DNA from: an uncultured Lachnospiraceae bacterium
GTDB lineage: Bacteria > Bacillota > Clostridia > Lachnospirales > Lachnospiraceae
Length of the DNA stretch: 64,000 nt
Direction of reading: 5' to 3'
Assembly (NCBI GenBank): GCA_947173495.1
Contig: CAMWFQ010000005.1
Coordinates: 124,001 to 188,000, forward strand
Below the pieces are notes generated by a model, which saw nothing but the letters and a program-made list of their open reading frames with translations, was not told the origin of the DNA and made no database searches. Below are positions 27,844 to 36,210 of the stretch, piece after piece (position 1 is the stretch's first letter; each line of letters begins with the position of its first letter). The position numbers and the translations under genes are program-made.

Positions 27844-28837
27844 AAGATGCGTTCCTGCTTTTCCGCTTGATCGTACTGTCCGCTTTTAATTCATAATTTT
27901 CATATGCTTTCACAATCTTCTGGACCAGGGGATGCCTTACCACGTCCCGGCTTGTCAGATGACAGAAGGAGATTCCCTCTATCCCCCTGAGTACCTTCAC
28001 CGCAATATCAAGTCCTGATGAAACGCCGGGGGATAAATCTTTCTGCGAAGCGTCGCCTGTTATGATCACCTTTGAACCGAAACCGATTCTGGTAAGAAAC
28101 ATTTTCATCTGGGCCGGAGTCGTATTCTGGGCTTCATCCAGAATAATATAGGCATTATCCAGGGTACGTCCTCTCATATAAGCAAGCGGTGCGACTTCAA
28201 TCAGTCCTTTTTCCATGTTTTTCGTGAAAGTCTCCGCTCCCATGATCTGATAAAGGGCATCATACAAAGGACGCAGATACGGATCGATTTTGCTTTGGAG
28301 ATCTCCCGGAAGAAATCCCAGTTTTTCTCCGGCCTCAATCGCCGGCCGGGTCAAAATAATCCTCTCCACCTCCTGATTTTTAAATGCGGTGATAGCCATG
28401 GCCATAGCCAGATATGTTTTTCCGGTACCGGCAGGGCCCAGACCAAAAACAATCATATTATTGCGGATAGCATCTACATATTGTTTCTGACCAAGCGTTT
28501 TGGGCTTCACAGGCTTGCCGGATACCGTATGACAGATACAATCCCTGTCTATTTCAAGCAGTACATCTTCCTTTTCTTCCATATTCATCGCAATCGCATA
28601 ATCCACATTCTGTTCCTGGATCACATTTCCTCTCATTGATAATTCTGTCAGTTCATGAATGACAGCCTTTGCTCTTTTTACATAAGGCATGTTCCCGCTG
28701 ACTGTGATCTCACCGTTTCTGTCAGTGACGCTTACTTTCATCTGCCTTTCCAGCTTTTTGATATGCTGGTCAAACTGTCCGAAAACATTTGGCTGATCTG
28801 CAGCCGGAACCTTTATCACTTCGGAAATCACTTCCAT
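27827..28837 (-). CDS. phoH: PhoH family ATPase
   Basis: A 336-residue PhoH-type ATPase with an N-terminal KH-like region (GNMPYVKRAKAVIHEL), then Walker A GLGPAGTGKTYLA (about 136), TRPAIEAGEKLGFLPG, Walker B YIILDEAQNTTPAQ and SKVIITGDASQKDL. The cellular role is not settled, though RNA-related functions are suggested by the fold and by its conserved neighbours ybeY and pgpH. It overlaps the downstream PgpH-like gene by 17 bases. A hairpin at 28861-28896 lies between it and yqfD. Confidence 0.92.
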   Translation of the reverse strand: MEVISEVIKVPAADQPNVFGQFDQHIKKLERQMKVSVTDRNGEITVSGNMPYVKRAKAVIHELTELSMRGNVIQEQNVDYAIAMNMEEKEDVLLEIDRDCICHTVSGKPVKPKTLGQKQYVDAIRNNMIVFGLGPAGTGKTYLAMAMAITAFKNQEVERIILTRPAIEAGEKLGFLPGDLQSKIDPYLRPLYDALYQIMGAETFTKNMEKGLIEVAPLAYMRGRTLDNAYIILDEAQNTTPAQMKMFLTRIGFGSKVIITGDASQKDLSPGVSSGLDIAVKVLRGIEGISFCHLTSRDVVRHPLVQKIVKAYENYELKADSTIKRKSRNASYGKRH

Positions 28838-28860
28838 TTAATGTTCCCCTTTTCATCAGC

Positions 28861-28896
28861 ACAAGGATGCCTCGCAGGAAGCCTGACATCCCTTGT
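28861..28896 (-). other. Intercistronic imperfect hairpin between yqfD and phoH
   Basis: ACAAGG-ATG and CAT-CCCTTGT pair with one bulge around a 17-base loop. There is no T-run after it on the minus strand, so it is unlikely to be a strong terminator; it may be a processing or RNA-stability site. Confidence 0.35.
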
Positions 28897-28906
28897 ATTT
28901 CTATTT

Positions 28907-30163
28907 CTATTCTTCTTCATCAGCGGGCCAGTCAGTGATCTCCTGGGGATTGGTGCGCTGGCTCTTTTGAGCCGTCCCTGTCTCCTCCACCGCCAAAAAG
29001 TCAACTTTCATTTTCCACACGCCTGAAGTCTTATCTATTGTAACATTTTTTTCTATAATTTGTACCCCTTTTTCATCTAAACTTTCTATAAATTTTTGGA
29101 TTTTTCCCTCAAAAAGGGTTTTGATTTCTTCCCGTGTGTAAATCTTTTCCTCCGTCAGATATTCTCTGATATAGTCGCGCCCAATATATATTGGCAGATA
29201 ATAGTTCTGAAACAGTCTGAGCTGTGTTTTTTCCTCCACAATATCACATTGGCCGGTGCTTTTTCCCAAAACGGGAATCTTCATCTTTCTGGTCCCGAAC
29301 ATCACAAAGGGAATCTTTTTCTCTTTCCCGGTATAGGCTTTCTGTTCATATTTTTCCGGAAGCTCCTCATTCATACTATAAACGCACCTTAACAGAATAT
29401 CCGCATCTGCATGGCAGTATTCATAGCGCCGTATACTGCCATCCTCGTTCATAATGGGAACACATCCTTCCACCAGAATATCCCCTTTTTCCACCTGTGT
29501 TCCTGCTTTCACAACGGGGACACCGCTGCGGGTCACAATGCTGACGACCTCACCGGACTTTTCAGCCACCAGGTCCATCCCTCCCTGACCGGCGTCGGAG
29601 AAATCCATCCCGCTTTCTTCCACAGTAATCAGATCATTTTCCCTGATCCGTATGAGGAGTTTTGTACCCTCTATTTTTGCCGACGTCCAGGTGACAATAT
29701 CAAACTCTGCCCGAACAGCCTTTTCCAGCTCTTCAATATTAATACGGTCTTTTTTCATGCCCACCTGAATCTCCTGTTTCTCCAGGAAATCATGAAAAAG
29801 GTCTGTCGTTACATAATAGTTTCCTTCGATCTCCACTGCCCAGATAAAACCGGACATCCAGATCCAGAAGATCAGGCTTCCCAAAAGCCCGAACAAAAAA
29901 ATCCGGCGCTTCCATATCCGGACAGAAAGAAAGGGCAGTCCATAACGCTTCGTTATAACCACCCTTGTACCTGTTTTTCTGGTAATTCCTTTCAGCCGGT
30001 AAAACCCCTTCAGGCTGATTTTCATTAAGTAGTAGTCTCCGTGATTCTCCACATCCCACAAAAAAATATTGTGATGACTGCAAAGATTCATAAATCTTTC
30101 CGGAGAAAAGCCGGAAACCTTAATGAGCAGATATCCTTTGATGTATCGAATGACCTGTATCAT
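28907..30163 (-). CDS. yqfD: Sporulation protein YqfD
   Basis: This 418-residue protein has the YqfD layout: an N-terminal cytosolic part (GYLLIKVSGFSPERFMNLC, YYLMKISLKGFYRLKG), one membrane helix near residue 92 (FLFGLLGSLIFWIWMSGFIW), and an extracytoplasmic C-terminal domain with GEVVSIVTRSGVPVVKAGTQ and KGDILVEG. YqfD is an engulfment-stage sporulation protein in Bacillus, under sigma-E. It lies 17 bases after yqfC and 69 bases before phoH. Confidence 0.9.
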   Translation of the reverse strand: MIQVIRYIKGYLLIKVSGFSPERFMNLCSHHNIFLWDVENHGDYYLMKISLKGFYRLKGITRKTGTRVVITKRYGLPFLSVRIWKRRIFLFGLLGSLIFWIWMSGFIWAVEIEGNYYVTTDLFHDFLEKQEIQVGMKKDRINIEELEKAVRAEFDIVTWTSAKIEGTKLLIRIRENDLITVEESGMDFSDAGQGGMDLVAEKSGEVVSIVTRSGVPVVKAGTQVEKGDILVEGCVPIMNEDGSIRRYEYCHADADILLRCVYSMNEELPEKYEQKAYTGKEKKIPFVMFGTRKMKIPVLGKSTGQCDIVEEKTQLRLFQNYYLPIYIGRDYIREYLTEEKIYTREEIKTLFEGKIQKFIESLDEKGVQIIEKNVTIDKTSGVWKMKVDFLAVEETGTAQKSQRTNPQEITDWPADEEE

Positions 30164-30180
30164 AAACCCACCCCACTGCC

Positions 30181-30522
30181 TTAAATAAAATACCGGACGG
30201 TTTCTATCCAGCCGTTGATTTTCATATCCTCATTGGTATAGTAAACGATACACAGTCGTCTTCCACAGATCTCAATTTTACAGGTCTTACCCTGAAGGAG
30301 AATCAACTGACTGGTATATTCAATGATACCCTTATAATTCTCCACAAAAACATCCGTGTTTCCGGTTACTGTAACGATGGACGCTCCCAGAAGGGAATCC
30401 TTGGGGAGTTTGAGGGACTCGACCATAAGCTCCTTTCTGCCGGGACCTCTTTCGGCATCCTCCCGCTCCTCTCTCGTCTGATTCCAGTTATTTTTGTATT
30501 TATGTCTGATTTTTCTTCTCAT
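30181..30522 (-). CDS. yqfC: Sporulation protein YqfC (YabP/YqfC family)
   Basis: This 113-residue protein has the YabP/YqfC fold pattern: LKLPKDSLLGASIVTVTGN, VFVENYKGIIEYTSQLILLQ, ICGRRLCIVYYTNEDM and a final INGWIETVRY. It has a basic N-terminal extension. YqfC and YqfD are linked in most spore formers and are sigma-E dependent in Bacillus. Its presence supports a spore-forming ancestry. A possible sigma-E-like promoter lies at 30528-30556. Confidence 0.9.
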   Translation of the reverse strand: MRRKIRHKYKNNWNQTREEREDAERGPGRKELMVESLKLPKDSLLGASIVTVTGNTDVFVENYKGIIEYTSQLILLQGKTCKIEICGRRLCIVYYTNEDMKINGWIETVRYFI

Positions 30523-30527
30523 ATCTC

Positions 30528-30556
30528 ATCATATGAGGAAAAATCATCATATAGAC
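30528..30556 (-). promoter_or_regulatory. Possible sigma-E-like promoter before yqfC-yqfD
   Basis: The minus strand reads GTCTATAT (30549-30556), 13 bases, then CATATGAT (30528-30535), near the consensus -35 kmATATT and -10 CATACAnT of Bacillus sigma-E. The -10 fits well; the -35 only partly. The -10 is only five bases from the yqfC ATG, so any transcript from here would be nearly leaderless, which weakens the call. Confidence 0.25.
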
Positions 30557-30574
30557 CTTCCCGGAAAAGAAATA

Positions 30575-31879
30575 CTATCTGACCACACCGAGAATCACTG
30601 GTCCCTCCGCTCTCTGATGTTTCCCTATTCTGTAAGCCTGAAGCAGACGATCCCTTGCCGTTTCAAGCTTTTTGCGGTCATTTGCATGCAGAAGAGCCAG
30701 CACGTCACCTCTTCTGACGTAATCTCCCACCTTCTTTTTCAGGAGAATGCCCACCGATAAATCGATCGTGCTTTCTTTTGTTTCTCTTCCGCCGCCAAGG
30801 ATCAGGGACGCATTTCCCACTTCATCACAGATCAGTTCTTCCACATAGCCATCCTCTGCAGAAAACAGCGGTTCTATCATATTCGCTCTGGGCAAGCGGT
30901 CGGGATGATAAACCATTTCATCGTTTCCTCCCTGCGCTTTTACAAATTCCGCCAGTTTTGCAAGAGCGCTGCCATCTGAAACGGCCTTGTGCAGCATCTC
31001 TCTTCCCTCTTCTTCATCTGCCGCCTTTCCGCCCATCACCAGCATCAGGGAGCCAAGGGTCAGGCAAAGCTCTGTAAAGTCTGCCGGACCCGCTCCCTTC
31101 AGGGTGGCAATTGCTTCCTTTACTTCGAGCGCATTGCCGACAGCTTCTCCCAAAGGCTGATCCATATCAGATACCACAGCAATGGTGTTACGTCCGGCAT
31201 TTTTTCCAATCTGCACCATTTCTTCTGCAAGCGCAAATGCATTTTCCTGCTTTTTCATAAAAGCGCCGCTGCCTGTTTTCACATCCAGCAAAATGGCATC
31301 CGCTCCCGCCGCAAGCTTTTTGCTCATAATGGAAGAGGCGATCAGAGACATATTGTCAACAGTGGCAGTGACGTCCCGCAATGCATATAAAAGCTTATCT
31401 GCGGGAGCCAGCTCTTTTGTCTGCCCCATAATTGCAATTCCAATGGTATTCACATTCTGTATAAACTGTCTGGTCGAAATCTCGGTTGAAAACCCTTCAA
31501 AGCTCTCCAGCTTGTCGATGGTTCCGCCGGTATGTCCAAGCCCTCTTCCGCTCATCTTGGCGATTTTGATGCCGCAGGCAGCCGCCATAGGCCCCAGGGC
31601 CAGGGAGGTCTTGTCTCCCACGCCGCCGGTACTGTGTTTGTCCACTTTGATTCCGGAGAGTGCAGACAAATCCAGAAGCTCGCCGCTCCTTGCCATGGAC
31701 ATGGTAAGATGGAGTGTCTCTTTTTCGTCCATCCCCACAAAATAAATAGCCATCATCATGGCAGACATCTGATAATCCGGAATTTCTCCTGCGGTATATC
31801 CCCGGATCATAAAATCAATTTCCTCCTCTGTGAGATGTCCGCCGTTTCTTTTTTTCATGATCAAATCATACATTCTCAT
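30575..31879 (-). CDS. pdp: Pyrimidine-nucleoside phosphorylase
   Basis: This 434-residue enzyme cleaves uridine, thymidine and deoxyuridine with phosphate. The family signature SGRGLGHTGGTIDKLES lies near residue 110, preceded by KHSTGGVGDKTSL and followed by DVKTGSGAFMK. Length equals typical Firmicutes PyNP. The ATG at 31879 follows GGGAGA; the longer open frame has no ribosome site. yqfC lies 52 bases downstream. Confidence 0.94.
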   Translation of the reverse strand: MRMYDLIMKKRNGGHLTEEEIDFMIRGYTAGEIPDYQMSAMMMAIYFVGMDEKETLHLTMSMARSGELLDLSALSGIKVDKHSTGGVGDKTSLALGPMAAACGIKIAKMSGRGLGHTGGTIDKLESFEGFSTEISTRQFIQNVNTIGIAIMGQTKELAPADKLLYALRDVTATVDNMSLIASSIMSKKLAAGADAILLDVKTGSGAFMKKQENAFALAEEMVQIGKNAGRNTIAVVSDMDQPLGEAVGNALEVKEAIATLKGAGPADFTELCLTLGSLMLVMGGKAADEEEGREMLHKAVSDGSALAKLAEFVKAQGGNDEMVYHPDRLPRANMIEPLFSAEDGYVEELICDEVGNASLILGGGRETKESTIDLSVGILLKKKVGDYVRRGDVLALLHANDRKKLETARDRLLQAYRIGKHQRAEGPVILGVVR

Positions 31880-31959
31880 AGTCTGTCTCCCATTCTTCCT
31901 TTCGCCTGCCTCATTTACCCACGACAGAGGAACCACCGGCTGCCGATTCCTCCCGGCAT

Positions 31960-32439
31960 TTATTTGTGATACGGCTCACCCTTTATGATACGGAAACTTC
32001 TGTAAATCTGTTCAAGTAAAATCACCCGCATTAATTGATGGGGAAAAGTCATCCTGGAAAAACTCAGGGATTGATGCGCAGCGGCGGTTACACTGGAATG
32101 GAGTCCTAAAGAACCGCCGATAATGAACTGGATATGGCTGTTTCCTGACAGAAAAAGCTGTTCCATCTGCCTGGCAAAGGACAGGGAGTCAGGCTGCTTT
32201 GCCTGAATTTCAAGAGTAAACACATAGGCATCTTCTTTGATATGTTTCAGGATTCTGGCGGCCTCTTTTTCCCTGATCTGTTCTTCCAGCGCGCTTCCAG
32301 CCTCATCCGGCGTTTTTTCATCCGCAACCTCGATTATTTCCAGCCGGCAGTATCTGCCAAGACGCTTTTCATATTCAGAAACGGCATTTCTGTAAAACGC
32401 TTCTTTCACTTTACCTACACAGATGATTGTGATCTTCAT
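31960..32439 (-). CDS. rlmH: 23S rRNA pseudouridine-1915 N3-methyltransferase RlmH
   Basis: This 159-residue SPOUT methyltransferase modifies pseudouridine 1915 in helix 69 of 23S rRNA. The SAM-binding knot is visible as FIIGGSLGLHSSV (about 104) and the C-terminal MRVILLEQIYRSFRIIKGEPYHK is diagnostic. It overlaps the zinc-ribbon gene stop by four bases. Confidence 0.95.
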   Translation of the reverse strand: MKITIICVGKVKEAFYRNAVSEYEKRLGRYCRLEIIEVADEKTPDEAGSALEEQIREKEAARILKHIKEDAYVFTLEIQAKQPDSLSFARQMEQLFLSGNSHIQFIIGGSLGLHSSVTAAAHQSLSFSRMTFPHQLMRVILLEQIYRSFRIIKGEPYHK

Positions 32440-33140
32440 TCGGTATCTTCCTCAAAAATTTCAGGATACACTTCTTCGATCAGCCTGTCCACGTAAGCGC
32501 TGTCCAGGTTCAAAAACTGACGCTGAATCGCTTTTTTCATATAATCTGTCCGTTGAAAATACTTCAGTTCCGGCTGCTGTCCATCCAGCTCCAAATGCTT
32601 ATCTATGGGATCTTTGAAGAAATTTTCCCTGCACCATTTTTTAATCTCAATGGTCAGGTTATTTTCTTTACAGGCCTTTTTTCGTAAAATTCTGGAATTT
32701 TTCATGGAAACAACTCCCATTACAATAAAAAGCAGAAAGAGTACCCCCATAACGCCGCTGATCATATATTTATTGGTATGGGAAACATGAAAATCAATGA
32801 TATCCAGAAAAAATAAAATGATGACAATAAGACCGGCGCTCCCGACGGTAAGCAGCGTATAGGCGGAGGTACGGTTTTCTTCTGCTCTTTCAGCATTATT
32901 CACATAAAAAGGCTGATAAGCGCCGGGCCTGTCTTCTTCCTCAAAAAAGAATTCATCCGGCGCTTCTTCTGCCGCATGTGGAATCATACCGGGATCAATA
33001 TGATCTGACGCCGGGTTGAGAGTGTTTTCGAATTCTGACGTATTCTCTTCTGTCAGAGATTCTACCAGTTCACAGCCACAGTCTGCACACACCTTAATGC
33101 CATCTACATACTCGCTTTTACATTCGGGACACCATGCCAT
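32436..33140 (-). CDS. Zinc-ribbon membrane protein of unknown function
   Basis: 234 residues. The N-terminus is a zinc ribbon with two CxxC pairs (CPECKSEYVDGIKVCADCGC). An acidic linker follows, then two membrane helices (about residues 97-114 and 126-145, including VGSAGLIVIILFFLDI and ISGVMGVLFLLFIVMGV), then a charged cytosolic helical tail. The family is common in Lachnospiraceae; function is unknown. A strong AAAGGAGG box precedes the ATG, directly after the palindrome at 33156-33179. It overlaps rlmH. Confidence 0.7.
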   Translation of the reverse strand: MAWCPECKSEYVDGIKVCADCGCELVESLTEENTSEFENTLNPASDHIDPGMIPHAAEEAPDEFFFEEEDRPGAYQPFYVNNAERAEENRTSAYTLLTVGSAGLIVIILFFLDIIDFHVSHTNKYMISGVMGVLFLLFIVMGVVSMKNSRILRKKACKENNLTIEIKKWCRENFFKDPIDKHLELDGQQPELKYFQRTDYMKKAIQRQFLNLDSAYVDRLIEEVYPEIFEEDTE

Positions 33141-33155
33141 AAGTAAAACCTCCTT

Positions 33156-33179
33156 TAAGGACTGCCATGGCAGTCCTTA
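33156..33179. promoter_or_regulatory. Perfect 24-bp palindrome before the zinc-ribbon gene
   Basis: TAAGGACTGCCA and its exact reverse complement TGGCAGTCCTTA are joined with no spacer. On the minus strand the palindrome ends just before the Shine-Dalgarno box of the 32436-33140 gene, so it could be a protein-binding operator or, as RNA, a hairpin. It has no T-run of terminator type. Confidence 0.55.
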
Positions 33180-33316
33180 TTTTCCTCCAGTCAGCTGTCG
33201 CGCTTCACGGGCCGGTATTTGCTGCAGTCAACTGTCTCATAATGCGTGTCAGCGTTTGTTTCTTACATTTTACTATGAATTGACAAAGGTTTCCACCAAT
33301 TTTCAAACTTTTTTGA

Positions 33317-34384
33317 TCATTTTTTCCAATTTTTCGAAATCAGGCAGGGAACTCTTATATTTACATTATTTCTGGGATGCATCCAGACATAATTATCCGG
33401 GTCGTGAAGGTCCACCTGAACTGCCCGGTTGCCTTTTTTGTCCTTTGTACGGTTCTGATAAATCCAGGAACCATGGTCCGCTTCCGCGCTCCATTCCTTC
33501 GAACTCTCATCCTCATAAATATTGGTAATATAAAATTCTCCGTGAATATATCCTGCCAGATAACTTCCAATCAGATTTGCATTATACCCCTGATTTTCTT
33601 TCAAAAGGGACATTTCATAGTCATAATGCTCCGATCCTTCTCCTTCCGGAAGATCGTTCGCCCACCCGCCGGTGTACTGATGATAGGTATACAGATCAGT
33701 GGTATTTGGACTCTGATGGATGTGATAGTGGATCCAGGTACCGTTTCCGCTTCTTACGCCATCCTTCCAGTCTCCATAATAGTACTGATTATCGGCATAA
33801 ACGGCAACCCCTTTTCCATTTGGCGCTCCACTGCCGTTCACATCTCCATAATAATAGAAATCGGTCGTGCCCTTAAGGCTCCAGGACATGGCAAGATAAT
33901 GGTCCAGGTGTACGAGATCCTCCACAGCCTTTTGATTACTGTCTGCCCAGTATGCAAGCATATCTCTGAGCTGCTCCTTTTCGTGGAACGCGATCTTGCT
34001 GTAATCCTTTTTTCCGGCTTCCATGATATCCTGATAAGGCGTAGGCGAAGGAAGCGCTTCTTCCTCCTCCGTGTCCTCTTCTTCCTCTTTCTGCGAATCC
34101 TCGTTGTCCTGTTCCTGTTCCCCGCTGCCGGAGACAGAGGAGGAAAAAACAGGCGCTGTGGAGGGCACCACCGAGTCCTCTCTCTGGGAATCCCTGTTTT
34201 CGTCGGCATAATCCATGATACTCTGCTGGAGATTATCAGGCTCCTCTTCGCCGCCTTTTACTTTATTTACCACAAGCATTACAGCGAGGATCAGCAGAAT
34301 AAGGACGACAGGGATCAGAGTCACCAGTATTTTGGACTTTTCCATATTGGTGTATTCATCATCTTCTTCAAATAATTTCTTCAT
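33317..34384 (-). CDS. Membrane-anchored MORN-repeat protein
   Basis: A 355-residue protein with one N-terminal membrane helix (about residues 19-43, ILVTLIPVVLILLILAVML), a long acidic low-complexity stalk (Glu/Ser/Asp-rich, about 45-120), then MORN-type repeats (FYYYGDVNGSGAPNGKGVAV, QYYYGDWKDGVRSGNGTW, and YTGGWANDLPEGEGS). The C-terminus carries a strand-rich domain ending in HPRNNVNIRVPCL. The stalk and anchor place the repeats outside the cell. MORN motifs usually bind lipids or proteins. The substrate is unknown. Confidence 0.8.
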   Translation of the reverse strand: MKKLFEEDDEYTNMEKSKILVTLIPVVLILLILAVMLVVNKVKGGEEEPDNLQQSIMDYADENRDSQREDSVVPSTAPVFSSSVSGSGEQEQDNEDSQKEEEEDTEEEEALPSPTPYQDIMEAGKKDYSKIAFHEKEQLRDMLAYWADSNQKAVEDLVHLDHYLAMSWSLKGTTDFYYYGDVNGSGAPNGKGVAVYADNQYYYGDWKDGVRSGNGTWIHYHIHQSPNTTDLYTYHQYTGGWANDLPEGEGSEHYDYEMSLLKENQGYNANLIGSYLAGYIHGEFYITNIYEDESSKEWSAEADHGSWIYQNRTKDKKGNRAVQVDLHDPDNYVWMHPRNNVNIRVPCLISKNWKK

Positions 34385-34809
34385 AACCGCTCCTGTTCTG
34401 ATATTCGTTCTGTTATTTACTTTTAAAGTTCAGCGCTCCGGCACTGAACTGCGCGAAAATGGGGTCACGAAATGACATCTTCCTCTCCCATTTTCTGCTG
34501 TTATTCTACTATACAGTAAATATTTTAAATTCCGGTATACAAATTATTAATAATTTCTTATTTTCAATGGACGCCAGATATCCTTATAGAACAAAGTGGA
34601 AGACACTTTCACGTTCTGACATTACAAGATCTATCCTATAAGAATCGAGTAGGGGATGCTTTTTCTCCCTACTCGCGCACCGGGCACCCGTCAGCTTCTG
34701 CCGACATTTTTCCTCTGGGTGCCCGTGTGCATAAGAATCGAGTAGGGGAGAGCTATCTTCCCCTACTCGTGTTGCTTTGTCATGCCGGCCAGAGAACCAG
34801 GCAAAACGA
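34385..34809. other. 425-base gene-free region: hairpin cluster between MORN gene and nfnB
   Basis: No supported coding sequence. It holds a small hairpin GTTCAG/CTGAAC (34428-34449), an inverted pair GAAAATGGG/CCCATTTTC near 34456-34496, an AT-rich middle and the paired-hairpin element at 34646-34769. A TATAGT with an upstream TG lies near 34515 on the minus strand but its -35 is poor, so a MORN-gene promoter here is uncertain. Confidence 0.5.
34646..34769. repeat. Triple-hairpin intergenic element downstream of nfnB
   Basis: Three stems in a row: CGAGTAGGG/CCCTACTCG (34646-34675), CGGGCACCC/GGGTGCCCG (34681-34725), and CGAGTAGGGGA/TCCCCTACTCG (34739-34769). Stems one and three are near copies, each preceded by ATAAGAAT. 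On the minus strand each is followed by ATTCTTAT, so they may terminate nfnB transcription. The same architecture, with compensating base changes, occurs at 51517-51665. Confidence 0.7.
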
Positions 34810-36210
34810 TCATTTATTCTGTTCTTTATTCTTCAGATATTCGTCGATTCCCTTTGCACCTGCTCTGCCGGCGCCCATGGCGAGAATTACGGTCGCGGCT
34901 CCTGTAACGGCATCTCCTCCGGCATATACGCCTTCCCGGGAGGTCTTGCCCTGTATTTCATCCGCCACAATACATTTCCATTTATTGACTTCAAGTCCCT
35001 CCGTTGTGGAAGAAATGAGCGGATTGGGGGAGGTGCCCAAAGACATGATGACAGTGTCCGCCTCGATCACAAACTCGGATCCGGGAATTTCCACCGGGCG
35101 CCTTCTGCCGGAAGCATCCGGTTCCCCCAGTTCCATTCGGATACATTTCATCCCTGTTACCCATCCCTTTTCATCCGCAAGAATTTCCACCGGATTGGTG
35201 AGAAGATCAAAGATAATGCCTTCTTCCCTGGCATGATGCACTTCCTCCACTCTGGCCGGAAGCTCTTCCTCGCTTCTGCGGTACACGATATGCACCTCGC
35301 CGCCGAGACGAAGCGCTGTCCTGGCAGCATCCATGGCCACATTTCCGCCGCCGACGACAGCAACCTTCTTTCCTCTCATGATTGGAGTTGAAGACTGCAT
35401 GTCAAAAGCTTTCATCAGGTTACTTCTGGTCAGATACTCATTGGCAGAGAATACACCGTTTGCCTGTTCGCCGGGAATGCCCATAAATTTGGGAAGTCCG
35501 GCGCCTGAACCGATAAATACGGCGTCAAATCCCTCTTCTGTAAGGAGTTCATCGATGGTGACAGACTTGCCGACCACCACATTGGTTTCAATTTTAACGC
35601 CAAGAGATTTTACATTTTCGATCTCCCTGGCAACCACTGCTGATTTGGGAAGACGGAATTCGGGAATTCCATATACCAGCACGCCGCCGGGCTCATGAAG
35701 CGCCTCGAAGATCGTCACTTCATACCCCATTTTGGCCAGATCGCCCGCACAGGAAAGTCCTGCAGGTCCGGAGCCGATTACGGCAACCTTTTTGCCGTTT
35801 TTCTCATCCGCACCTTCCGGTCTGATCTGATTTTCTCCTGCCCAGTCAGCGACGAAACGTTCAAGCTTACCGATAGAAATGGGATCTCCCTTGATACCGC
35901 GGATACATTTTCCTTCACACTGACTTTCCTGCGGGCAGACGCGTCCGCATACGGCGGGAAGAGAGGACGCTTTGCTGATCACCTGATAAGCGCTCTCAAT
36001 GTCCCCCTCTTTTACCTTTTCGATAAATCCCGGAATATCGATTGCCACCGGACAGCCCTTGATGCACTGTGCATTTTTACAGTTAATACATCTCGCCGCC
36101 TCTTCCATGGCTTCCTGTTTGTTATAGCCAAGACATACCTCATCAAAATTGGCCGCTCGTACCTTTGCATCCTGTTCCCTTACCGGAACCTTCTTTAATA
36201 CATCCATCAA
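34810..36210 (-). CDS. nfnB: NADH-dependent reduced ferredoxin:NADP+ oxidoreductase, large subunit (NfnB)
   Basis: NfnB binds NADP and FAD and, with NfnA, couples NADH and ferredoxin oxidation to NADP reduction by electron bifurcation. The 466 residues resemble glutamate-synthase small subunits: N-terminal cluster cysteines CINCKNAQCIKGCPVAIDIP and CGRVCPQESQCEGKC, an FAD fold AVIGSGPAGLSCAGDLA (about 145) and the NADP fold VAVVGGGNVAMDAARTALR (about 288). Being beside nfnA favours Nfn over glutamate synthase. The ATG at 36210 overlaps the nfnA stop by four bases. Confidence 0.9.
   Translation of the reverse strand: MMDVLKKVPVREQDAKVRAANFDEVCLGYNKQEAMEEAARCINCKNAQCIKGCPVAIDIPGFIEKVKEGDIESAYQVISKASSLPAVCGRVCPQESQCEGKCIRGIKGDPISIGKLERFVADWAGENQIRPEGADEKNGKKVAVIGSGPAGLSCAGDLAKMGYEVTIFEALHEPGGVLVYGIPEFRLPKSAVVAREIENVKSLGVKIETNVVVGKSVTIDELLTEEGFDAVFIGSGAGLPKFMGIPGEQANGVFSANEYLTRSNLMKAFDMQSSTPIMRGKKVAVVGGGNVAMDAARTALRLGGEVHIVYRRSEEELPARVEEVHHAREEGIIFDLLTNPVEILADEKGWVTGMKCIRMELGEPDASGRRRPVEIPGSEFVIEADTVIMSLGTSPNPLISSTTEGLEVNKWKCIVADEIQGKTSREGVYAGGDAVTGAATVILAMGAGRAGAKGIDEYLKNKEQNK

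Noticed and set aside
33377-34375. A 332-codon plus-strand frame
   Set aside because: It lies entirely antisense to the MORN-repeat gene, which has clear motifs and a ribosome site. The plus-strand product is an artefact of that gene's base composition.
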